Positions 36,279 to 46,690 of a stretch of 64,000 bases of DNA are shown in pieces. Both the position numbers and the translations under genes were made by a program. The stretch's first letter is position 1. Each line of letters opens with the position of its first letter. Source of the stretch: Drosophila miranda (taxonomy: Eukaryota; Arthropoda; Insecta; Diptera; Drosophilidae); contig NC_046675.1 of the NCBI RefSeq assembly GCF_003369915.1, positions 12,152,001 through 12,216,000 on the forward strand. The letters run 5' to 3'. Under the pieces are notes generated by a model that was not told where the DNA came from, made no database searches, and was given only the letters and a program-made list of their open reading frames with translations.

Positions 36279-38675
36279 ATGTCAGAACTAGACTGGGATG
36301 AGCCAGATTCTGATCAAGCTCCTGCAACGAATATGTATAAGCGTGATAGAAAAGATTTCAACGATAAGTACGACTGCAACGTGAGACATGACGAAAACTC
36401 GCGTGGTCAGCGCGGCCACGGAGGTCGAAAAATGGACGATTATGGTCAGGGATGCCGTGATCGGGAGCGCGGTGATGGTGGCGGAGGGTTCGCAAAAAGC
36501 GCGGAGTACGCCCTCACCGAAGTGATCAACATCGGCGCAGACATGGTTGGTCGAATTATTGGCCGCGCCGGATCTAATGTGACTCGCATCCAAACTCATT
36601 TCAATGTGCGGGTCAATGTGGATAAAGCCGATTTAACTGTTAAGATCTTGGGCAATATCCAGACGAATGTCAACGATGCCGCAGAGTACATACGAAATCA
36701 AATATCAAGCGATTCTGGAAATCGCGATAGGGACAGAGGACATGTTCGCGGCGGTGCAGTTGCATCCAACTATGGAGGAGGAGGAGGAGGTGGTTCCAGT
36801 TATGGAGGAGGAGGTGGTTCCAGCTATGGAGGAGGAGGTGGTTCCAATTATGGAGGAGGAGGTGGTTCCAATTATGGAGGAGGAGGTGGATCCGGCTATG
36901 GCCGGTATCGCACCGAAGGTACCAGCTGTGAGGATGCCTCTAATAATAATAATCAAGGTGGCGATTTAACTGGCATTATAGATTGGGCAGCCCTTAACAA
37001 AGCCTCTGTAAGTGACTCATAGTTCCTCTCTAACCTAAATATAAAGGCACCAATTATTTACAGAAAAAAGCAGCAGCAGCGCGCTGGGCCAAGCTTCCCA
37101 AATTAACAAAGAACTTTTACAAGGAGGCCCCTGAGGTGGCGAACTTAAGCGATGCGGATGTGAAACGCATTCATGCGGAGAACAATAATACGACAGTTGC
37201 TCTTGTGTTTGAGCCGAAGGAGGGCGAAGAAATCCCACCCATTCCGAATCCGGTATGGACATTCGAGCAATGCTTTGCCGAATATCCCGATCTTTTGGGC
37301 GAAATCGAGAAGCAGGGCTTCCCTAAGCCCTCGCCCATTCAGTCTCAGGCGTGGCCCATTCTGCTAAAGGGGCATGATATGATTGGCATTGCCCAGACTG
37401 GAACAGGCAAGACGCTGGCATTTCTGCTGCCCGGTATGATACATACCGAGTATCAAAGCATTCCTAGAGGACAGCGTGGCGGGGCCAATGTCCTTGTGCT
37501 GGCGCCCACTCGCGAGCTAGCGCTCCAGATTGAAATGGAGGTAAAGAAATATTCTTTCCGCGACATGAGAGCGTAAGTTTGGACTACTTTTGAGTGAGAT
37601 GTTGTGACCGTTTTGATGTGAAATCTTTCAGGGTTTGTGTTTATGGAGGCGGATGTCGTCGGATGCAGATCTCGGATATGGAGCGTGGCGCGGAGATAAT
37701 CATCTGTACTCCCGGGCGTCTCAACGATTTGGTTCAGGCCAAGGTCATAGATGTAAGCAGTATCACCTATCTGGTTTTGGACGAAGCGGATCGTATGCTG
37801 GACATGGGCTTCGAGCCACAGATTCGCAAGGTTCTGATGGACATTCGACCCGATCGCCAGACCATCATGACGTCGGCCACCTGGCCGCCTGGTGTGCGCC
37901 GTCTCGCCCAAAGTTACATGAACAATCCCATCCAGGTGTGCGTTGGTTCCCTCGATCTGGCAGCCACACACTCTGTGAAGCAGGTCATTGAGCTGCTGGA
38001 GGATGAATCCGAGAAGTACGGCATCATCAAAAACTTTATCAAGAATATGACAAAGACCGACAAGATAATCGTTTTCTGCGGCCGCAAGGCTCGCGCCGAC
38101 GATCTATCCAGTGACTTGACCCTGGACGGATTCATGACCCAGTGTATACATGGCAGTCGCGATCAGAGCGACCGCGAACAGGCCATTGCCGACATTAAGT
38201 CAGGCGTGGTGCGTATTTTGATAGCCACAGATGTGGCCTCTCGTGGCCTGGATATCGAGGACATCAGGTAGGGAAGCATTTAGGGTTTTGCTCTAGCTTT
38301 TAAATCCCTTTCTATATTTGCAGTCATGTGATCAACTATGATTTCCCTCGCAACATCGAGGAGTATGTTCACCGTGTGGGACGTACGGGACGCGCTGGAC
38401 GTACCGGGACTTCGATTAGCTTTATCACACGGTCGGATTGGGGAATGGCCCAAGAGCTGATCAACATTTTGGAGGAAGCTAACCAGGTAGTGCCTGACCA
38501 GCTTCACGGCATGGCCAGACGTTTCAAAGCCATGAAGGAGCGCCGCGCTGCTGAAGGTGGTGGCGGAGGAGGACGCAGCGGCGGAGGCGGAGGCTATGGT
38601 GGTGGTGGGGGTTTTCGCAGCGGCGGTGGAGGTCGCGGTGGCGGTGGTGGTCGCTTCGATCGCTTTGAGTTTTGA
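36279..38675 (+). CDS. CG7878: KH-domain DEAD-box RNA helicase (DDX43/CG7878-like)
   Basis: Exons 36279-37007, 37064-37572, 37632-38267 and 38324-38675 give 741 residues. A charged N-terminus precedes a KH domain ([21 protein letters not shown], GxxG loop GRAG) and a Gly/Ser/Tyr linker encoded by a 24-bp repeat. The helicase core has the Q motif ([12 protein letters not shown]), motif I AQTGTGKT, Ia PTRELALQ, Ib [26 protein letters not shown] and [13 protein letters not shown] Gly/Arg-rich tail ends RFDRFEF. KH plus DEAD in this order defines the DDX43 (HAGE) group, RNA unwinding enzymes that use ATP. Poly(A) signal AATAAA at about 38963. The gene symbol is from memory. Confidence 0.93.
36791..36901 (+). 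repeat. 24-bp coding minisatellite
   Basis: Four and a half near-identical 24-base units (TGGTTCCAATTATGGAGGAG plus 4 bases) encode GSSYGGGG-type repeats in the helicase linker. Length variation between alleles is likely. Confidence 0.9.
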
Positions 38676-38740
38676 GTTAATTGACAAATTCCCATTATGC
38701 TCGCGAAGCACAAAATTTCTAGTTTTAAACAAAAGAACAA

Positions 38741-38842
38741 AACACACTCTGTGAAGCAGGCCGCTGAGCTGCTGGAAGATGAGATGGTGACGTACAGCAT
38801 CTTCCAATCCTTTTTCAAGATGATGACAAAGACCGACAAGAT
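38741..38842 (+). pseudogene. Duplicated fragment of helicase exon 3 in the 3' region
   Basis: About 100 bases resemble 37965-38066 of the same gene: HSVKQAAELLEDEMVTYS... MTKTDKM against [18 protein letters not shown]... MTKTDKI. The reading frame is still open, with no stop inside. It sits 66 bases after the helicase stop and probably lies in its 3' UTR. Confidence 0.8.
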
Positions 38843-39122
38843 GAATCAAATCTCTTTGAGGTTTTATCAAAATCGACAATTCAACTATCAAATTCGGAGC
38901 AGACAACAATTCAATCTATCATAAGTGTGGGATCACTTAGCAAATTCATTTGCTCCCAAAGCAATAAAAGTTTACAGTGCTAAGCGACTACAGCACATTG
39001 AAAAATGCTTTGAAATTATGTTTGGATGTACTTAAGCCCATATTCCTTATACCAATAGGTATCATTGTTATATTCAATATTAAAGTTTAACCAAAAATAC
39101 GTTCAAGTCACTTTATTGAAAC

Positions 39123-40139
39123 TTAATTGGCACCTCCGGCATATTTCTCGAGCAGTTCCTGCTTGCGCTTGCGAAGGAGCGCCTCCTGCACATCCTGCTG
39201 CGTCGGCACGGGCACATGGGCGGTGAATTTTGGCGCCAGGAGTCCGTGTGGATCGTCCACTGCTGCCCTGGCTTTGGCGTCCTCAGCAGCCTCGCGAGCA
39301 GGTCCAGAAAGTGGATAGATCTCATCCTCCTCCTCGTCGTCGTCGTCGACTATGCGTCCATCGCGAGCCATTTTCTCGCGCCACTCCTGCACTGCCTTCT
39401 GCAGGGCAACGCGTTCGATCCGCTCCTCTAGGGGAATGAGAACTCCGTCTTCGTCATCGCGGTAGCCATAGTATTCGGCATCGACGTCCTTCATAAGTTC
39501 GGCGCGGGATTTTCGGGGCGGCGGCGGTGGGTCTTGCTCGAAGAGTTCGCGCACACCGGGCAAATCCTTGGCGGCACCAAAGTATTTGTAGCCACGATTG
39601 CCTGGCACCTCGCGACCCTCCGCATCAAACATCTTCGGTCCATAGCGTCGGTAATGTGGCCCGCCGAGCGCGGAGATCTGGTTCTCCCAATGACGCTTCT
39701 CGCGCAGCAGCTTGTTGATCTCATCGTTCAGATCACGTATGCGGAATTCGCCAAGACCGGCTGAAAGCAGAAGCAAACAAAAAAAGAATAAGAAGCCATT
39801 TTATATGAAGGAAATCGAATTTAATACCGTTCTGTATTTGTGCCACTTTCTTGGATATTTCACGTATTATCTCCAAGCGGAACTTCTCGCATCTGGGTAG
39901 GTCGCCACATTCCGAGGCCAGGTACGGGCGGCGTTCCTTTTCGCCGGATTCCACTTCTTTGGCGGCCCGCCAACGTGCCAAAGTGGTCCTGCCAGAGTAG
40001 GGCCAAGACACGTTGAAAATCGATTTAACACATTTTATTGATCACACTTACATTGCTTTCTCTGCATTTCTCGCCTAAAAGTACACGGTTTATACACATT
40101 TTATTATAATTTCATTAAAAAAATCGCCGAACTTACCAT
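39123..40139 (-). CDS. Isy1: Isy1: spliceosome (NineTeen-related) splicing factor
   Basis: Minus-strand exons 40137-40139, 40052-40074, 39828-39988 and 39123-39760 give 274 residues. The N-terminal block ARNAEKAMTTLARWR, then KERRPYLASEC, ISKKVAQIQNAGLGEFRIRD, VPGNRGYKYFGAAKDLPGV and a C-terminal FTAHVPVPTQQDVQEAL match the ISY1 family closely. Isy1 binds the catalytic spliceosome during the first step and helps fidelity. Coding exon 1 is the ATG alone and exon 2 is 23 bases. This start was chosen because it restores the invariant MARNAEKA. AATAAA lies six bases past the stop, so the 3' UTR is very short. Convergent with the helicase. The melanogaster name is CG9667, from memory. Confidence 0.93.
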
Positions 40140-40639
40140 TTTGTTTACTTTCTTGTTCTTCCGCTTTTGTCATTCACAACGAATCTGCAGATAGCCGATG
40201 TTACATTCGATAGTTTTAGTGTTTATAATATATCCTACTTATATTTTTATTAGCTTACTGAATTGTTTTAAATTTTACCATTGAGCCTACCATTGACAAT
40301 CCTATCACACACAATAGAACATAGGTTATAGAACGTCTATACGCAGGTTTTTTTGAATTTTCGATGTCTCAAGTCGAACTTACGTGCATCATTTTTTCCA
40401 ATTGCTTGTGAATCATTTTCGCTCCTTCATACCTTGGGGAAATGGATATTATAGAATAATTCAGAAACTAGTCGGTCTCTGTTTAAAGGTATTTCAACGA
40501 TATTTTGAAGGAGTGTCTTCTTACATAGACCAAGAATAGGTATCGGTATTCAGATATATATGTATATGCAAGACACTAATCATTTGTATGAATAATGGTT
40601 ATGTATGAATGTATAATTCAGCTTGAAGCTAAAAGGTAT

Positions 40640-40764
40640 ATCAAAAACGAGGAATATGTATAATATAACTTGAGTACGACGGTATATTTACGGTATATTT
40701 TTAGAATGGGACGGTATATTTTGGTATACTTCTGATGGTCGGACGGTATATTTGATCAATAAGT
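40640..40764 (+). promoter_or_regulatory. Arl8: R1-type motif 6 array upstream of Arl8
   Basis: ATCAAAAACGAGGAATATG, then four motif-6-like units (CGGTATATTTA, CGGTATATTTT, CGGTATATTTTGG, CGGTATATTTG). The order and spacing fit the puc copy of R1. It ends about 175 bases before the Arl8 ATG. No motif 1 is seen. Confidence 0.6.
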
Positions 40765-40835
40765 CTAGAGCTGTAAGACCATCGATAGTGGCGCCACTCG
40801 ATAGTTTGGAATAAAATGATTGAAAAAATCGATAC

Positions 40836-40843
40836 TATCGATA
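40836..40843. promoter_or_regulatory. Arl8: DRE in the Arl8 promoter
   Basis: Perfect palindrome TATCGATA, 96 bases before the ATG. Three more CGATA half sites lie within 60 bases (near 40783, 40799 and 40830). Confidence 0.65.
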
Positions 40844-40938
40844 GTGCCCTCGAAGTTTTGACACCTCTAACGCCAACGCCATTTATTTGCTACAAGAATT
40901 GTAATAAAAATAAAAAAGCCCAATAGAACAGTGCAAAT

Positions 40939-42569
40939 ATGTTGGCACTCATAAACAGAATCCTCGACTGGTTCAAGAGCATCTTCTGGAAAGAGGAGAT
41001 GGAACTGACGCTAGTGGGGCTGCAGTTCTCGGGGAAGACAACGTTCGTCAATGTTATTGCAGTGAGTATTTAAATATGGGTGTGTGTTTCAGTGACAGTG
41101 TGCTGTTTTTGCCAATGTGTGCGAGGGGGTTGCTTGATTGCTGCCGTTAGGCGACGGCCCGGAGGGGCAGAGAAAGCCGGGGACTATGACTATTCCATCA
41201 AATAATACAAACGAAATTAACCCCGCGACTGTGAAAAGAATCGCAAAGAGAGAGAGAGAGAGGGAGAGCACAGTCCCTCGCTCCCTGACGAGTGAGCAAT
41301 CACCATGAACTTGGCCCCGAGGTCTCGCTATTTGGTTATTGATTGCCTTTGTTTCTTCGCTGGCCGTCTTATCGGGCAGTTTCTTCTTTTTTTCACCATT
41401 GCATTAATTATTAACGCTATGCTAACTGTTTTATTTTAGCGCTACTTTTTATGTTCGCTCATAATCAATAAACGTTATACGCATGTTCGAAACCATGACG
41501 CATTATCATCGGCGCGACACCAGCTGACCCCCGCCCATTGTACCGGCGCTCCACCTATTGTACAGCCCCTTCTCCCTCTCTCCGTTTGCGAGCTGATAAG
41601 TCGCGATCCAGATTCAAATATCAGCTTCGAAACGCATTGAAACCCGAGTCGAGTCAGCTCTGGGGAGGAGGAGCGCTCGAGACAGCTGACTATGAGTCAT
41701 GTATATAATGTACCCGCATGCAATAAACTGATGTCTGGAATTTGTTGGGAGTTTTCCACTACTTATCATGCTCATTTATGAACATTCAAGATCTGTTCCA
41801 TTAGCTAGAGCCGTTGCTCATCGAAAACTATAGCACGCTTTAAGGCATTCGAGTAAAATCGGATGTCCCGAGGTTTAAACAGAATATTTTCTTGTTCAGG
41901 CTTTCTACAATCTTTCCGAGCTTCTATTATATTTCGATGTATATTGTTCTTAGATTGTCTCCCTATTAATCACTAATATTTGATATTGCAGTCCGGCCAA
42001 TTTGCTGAGGATATGATACCCACAGTAGGCTTCAACATGCGAAAAATTACACGAGGCAATGTAACCATCAAGGTCTGGGATATTGGCGGCCAGCCCCGTT
42101 TCCGTTCCATGTGGGAACGGTATTGTCGCGGCGTCAATGCGATTGTGTAAGCTAATCATCAACCTAATAATTGAACAATGGACACAAATCAACAATAACA
42201 ATATAATGTAACTGACAGCTATATGGTGGATGCGGCCGATCTGGATAAGCTGGAGGCCTCGAGGAACGAGCTGCACTCGCTGTTGGACAAGCCGCAGCTG
42301 GCCGGCATTCCAGTGCTCGTGTTGGGCAACAAACGTGATCTTCCAGGAGCGCTCGACGAGACTGGCCTCATTGAGCGAATGTAAGTGTTCTGGGAGCAAC
42401 AAGATCATCTAGAACGGTCCTCAATTCAAGTAATAAACTCCATTCTAGGAATCTATCGAGCATACAGGACCGTGAAATCTGCTGTTACAGTATTTCGTGT
42501 AAGGAAAAGGATAACATTGACATAACGCTGCAGTGGTTAATTCAACATTCGAAAAGCCAAAGTCGTTAG
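40939..42569 (+). CDS. Arl8: Arl8: lysosomal Arf-like small GTPase
   Basis: Exons 40939-41061, 41992-42146, 42219-42380 and 42449-42569 give 186 residues, the usual length for the family. The N-terminal amphipathic helix ([16 protein letters not shown]) is acetylated, not myristoylated, in this family. The P-loop is GLQFSGKT (27-34), switch 1 has IPTVGFNM, switch 2 WDIGGQ (70-75), and guanine-binding motifs are NKRDLP and SISCK. Arl8 recruits kinesin adaptors and HOPS to lysosomes and moves synaptic vesicle precursors in axons. Intron 1 is 930 bases and holds one ATGAGTCAT AP-1 site at 41692-41700. The promoter has motif 6 repeats and a DRE, typical of a housekeeping gene. Confidence 0.97.
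41062..41991 (+). other. Arl8: Arl8 intron 1
   Basis: 930 bases, GT-AG. Contains a (GA)n run near 41247-41265 and an AP-1 palindrome at 41692. No coding signal. Confidence 0.85.
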
Positions 42570-43790
42570 ATAACTAACACAAACCCCCTCTACACACACA
42601 CACACAAAAACATAGGAACTGTATCTCACACAGAAAAACTACATATATATATATACGAAAACCTATATTTTAATGATTTGCAGAGTAATGAAGAAATTGA
42701 GAAAAGATTCGGAGTAGCGAATCGATTAAGAACAGATGCAAAAGAAATCGAAACTTACACAGTAATAGTTATGCCTTGATGATCTGTCTGTACGAATGTG
42801 AATGTCTGCATATTTGTGTTTTTGTAATTGTCCTTACACTGTGTTTGTTTTTTTTTCTTGTAGGAATTCTAGGGTGTAGTGTCGCGGCAGAAATCCGGGG
42901 CTTGTTGCTCGAAACTGCTTTATGGCACTCAGTGTAAATCGTTAGTACTGTTGGTTAATCTCTGCACACAACCCACACAAACACAAACAAACACACGCAT
43001 AAACTACATCATTCTGGCTTGATCGAGCCGCTCTCCAGTCCCTGGCGTCTCTACCGATTCCGTTGTCTGTGTCCACGTTTAGTTAGACTTATGTTTAGTG
43101 TTTATTGGTGTGATTATATGAATATTATTATTTTTGTATAATTTTTATATAAAAATATATTTACTTTTCGCTTATTATTTATAAATTGAATTTTTGCTTA
43201 GCGAAAAAACAAAAATGGAACTCTACAACAGAAACAAGAAGTGAACCAGTAAAACAGAGGATAAACTAAAATTATTATTAAAGCGTTTTAAACTAAATAT
43301 AAACCTATATGTACGTGAAATCAACTAAAGTATGGAAAAGTCATAGTTAAAGAAATTCGAATGCTGTAGCCCCTTGAAAGTTCATTGTAAGATACGCAAA
43401 AAAAAAAAACAAAAAAGAAATTGTTGAGTTTTACTAGTGGCAGCAGTCAAACCGAGATCCAAATCCCAAACCGAAACCGAAACCAAAACCAAATCGAAGT
43501 ACTTAAGCCAGCCTTGTCACGCTTTTTTGTATGCTCATTAACATTCACCTAGTTAATTACAATAATTTGTATGAAACAGTTATGCAAATTCTAAGCTACT
43601 CGTACAATAACCAAATCTGAAAAACTGAATAAAAAAACATTGGAAGCGAGCAAGGCATACCAACAACAAGAAACTAAACAAAAAAGAAAACCAATAAAGA
43701 CAAATTATAAAAACATTAGAAAAACCCATGAAAATCCCATAAATTACACGAAACGAGTGAAATCAAATCAAATATTCCAGGCACCGGTTC
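42570..43790 (+). other. Arl8: Probable Arl8 3' UTR, A-rich
   Basis: A-rich noncoding DNA with many AATAAA hexamers or variants (for example near 43630 and 43694). Several alternative ends are possible. Confidence 0.45.
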
Positions 43791-46187
43791 GAATATAATT
43801 TATAGAGGACAAAAGACAAGTGGCTGGCCACCCAAACGGAGCAGCCGTAGCAGGTTACCAATTGATAGATGCGCGCAGTCCTATGAACGCATAAATATTG
43901 GTAAGGAGAACAGGCGCAGGAATGGAATGGGAGTGTGAGCCCTTGGCTAATTAGAAATTCTGTGTGCAGAATCAAGGCAGTAGCTACCGGAGGATAGAAC
44001 TAGTGTGTGTGTGTGTGGCAGAGGGACCTTCCTGGAATACGTGTCAAGCACGAGCCGTCTGTGAGTCATGATCAAATATTCTCATGCCTCGTCCCGGGCT
44101 TCCTGCTTCCTTTTTGGCCGACGTCTGGGGACCCTCTGCAAGTTTGTTGCCTCAGTCTTTTGTTTGTTGTGTCGCTTCATATTTCAAATTGCGTTAATTA
44201 CACTTTTAAATGCTGGACATTAACAGTGCCCCCCGATAAGCATCTCTCTGCACGGCCATTTGCCACAAGCCAAACATTCGGTTCGGCCATAACTCGAAGC
44301 GAATCCCCCCAAAAGAAACCAAAACTAACGACGTGCTCGTAAATTTTTATACAAAAAAAAAACTAAATTAAAGACAACTAAAAGTGCTTAGATCGGAATT
44401 CCGACTATATGATACCCGCTACTTGGTTTTATTTCTTATGCACTAAGTACATTAAGTAACATATATACAAAATCGATCTAATTATTCTATACATTTGGTA
44501 GGAATTGTTAGTACTAAGAGAAACAATCGTGGAAACGTTTCCCCCTGTCTTTCCCTTCTTTCTAAATCGATTTGCACGAATACAATATACCCTTTTATGA
44601 TAAAATATTTGGGTTATAAAAAGATATCAAAAAGCTGAAAACATATACGAAAATTACGCATTCCTCCAGCCTAGATGTCGTTTATTTTTGGGCTTATACC
44701 TATATACAGTGCGTTTCATAGGCTTAAGATGAATAGAAGTTTCCGAAAGGAGATTTTAGATCTCTTTCGAAAATCCATCTTGTATGCCCCACAATTGCTT
44801 TCCAGTTTTAGATTTATTTTCAATTTTTATTCCAGCTTGTTTTACAGTTGTGGCACGCAGTGTATGTCTGCAAAAGTGATATTCTTGCCGCTGGTGCCGC
44901 CGCAGGGGCCAGATCCGAGCTTAGTTCTTTCTGCTTAATTTTCAGCGATTTGTGCGACTTGTGCTGATTGTATAATGACATATAAAACATGCCCAAACAA
45001 CATTTAAATTTTTTACTTTTTGTTTGTATTTTTCGCAGACCACATTAAGCCAAAACCATTCATTTGTATGCGCCACAGTTGCCATCATCGTGACTCCTTT
45101 GATGAAAAGCCGTCACAAAATGCAAAAAAAAAGGGGAAAAGAATGAGCGAGCAATAAATAAAAACTAGGCGGGGTGTTGACCATAAATATATAAAGAGAT
45201 AACTTATAATTTATTGATTGAACGGCAAAGGGAAATCTTAGGCCGTAAGAGCTCCAAACGAAAATAATTGGACTAAGGAACTCTTTAAAAGGCTATTCTT
45301 AAGTTTACATCTTAGAAATCTTTGGGTTCCTTTGAGATCTTTACTAAATGATGGATACACAGAGGTTTTACTTTTGAAAATTGATAACGAAGAGACTTTC
45401 AGAGGGAGAGACCCCTATACTTTGCTCTATATTTTTGTACATTTACTCCCTCTCTAACCCCATCATTCTCTGTCTCTTTCTCTCTCTCTCTCTGCTCTAA
45501 CCAAATTATGCTTAAATATATTTTAATTGAAAGCCCCCACAATGGGGACTGCACGAGGCCACCAAAAGTGTGTCTGGCCCCCAAACATGCTGTGCCACCT
45601 GAAAAGTTCCAGGAATTGTAGCAAAAATAAAAACAAAACCAAAAACAAGAAGAACGAGCAGAGAAAGACCCCAACCAGAAACAATAACCAGGCAGTACAG
45701 CCTCTGGATTGTGGGGGATTGTGGGGGGACTGGGGCTAGTAGCTCTGGAGCAGGCATAAAGTTCAAGCCTTAACAAGATGAAACAAAAGGCTGTCTGGCA
45801 GAATGCTCTACCGCGTACTCGCCAGACTCGTGGGCAACAGTTTTCATGCTTGGCTTTTACCCCACTCTCTCTCTCTGTCTCTCTCTCTATCTCTCTCTCT
45901 CGATCCCCGTGCCCTTCCCTAGCCTCAACAGCCAACTGTCAGTAGCAGGATGCCATGGAGACGAAGACAGGAACCAAAGACCCAGACGAAGACGAAGACG
46001 GAGCCAGGGGCAGAGACAGAGACAGAGACTGAGACAGCGACAGCGACGGAGCCCGAGACGACGACAACTTGGCTGACAACAAGGCGAATGCAAATAAGTT
46101 CTGTCTCCGCTCATTTCTGCTGAATTTGCTCAGCTCCAACTGCTGATTTCCACCTTCACCTTCGCGTGCAGTCCGTCCTGCACTCAG

Positions 46188-46268
46188 TCTTGGTCTTGGT
46201 CTTGGTCTTGGTCTTGGTCCTGGTCCTGCAGTGGGTCTTGCTCTGGGTCTGGGTCTTTGTCTTTGGCT
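46188..46268. repeat. (TTGGTC)n minisatellite
   Basis: About a dozen hexamer units of TCTTGG drifting to TCCTGG and TCTGGG. Confidence 0.85.
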
Positions 46269-46663
46269 TGATTTATCTGGCATTTTATTGGCCAGCGCCA
46301 TTTGCTTTCAGTGCCTAGACCATAATTTACGCATCTTTGCCACCTTTTTTGGCCCAGCACTGGACTAATAAAGTTCTCTCAGGTGTGAACAGCCATCCAC
46401 TCGGCATCCACTTGGCCGCGGTCGGGCCACAGCTTAATTGATGACAACATCTTGGAATTTTCGCTGGTATTCCAGCAACTGAAGTTGTCTGGTTGTTGCC
46501 TGTCCGCCGGCAGACTCCTCCTGCTTGGGGCCAGCTGTTGTCGTCTTTGGCTAACTGAAATCAGTTAAATAATGAAACATTTGCACGATACTGGGGAATC
46601 GGAATCGGAATCGTATCGAGCGCGCGGGCTTGAGCCTGTGCCTGGGCCTGGCCTGGGCCTGGG

Positions 46664-46690
46664 CAGCAGCAGCAGCAGCAGCAGCAGCAG
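46664..46690. repeat. (CAG)n microsatellite
   Basis: Nine uninterrupted CAG units, followed by interrupted CAACAG units to about 46745. Confidence 0.9.

Noticed and set aside
45399-45935. 178-codon open frame on the minus strand
   Set aside because: Driven by CT/GA simple sequence (RERETERE runs). No splice or family support.
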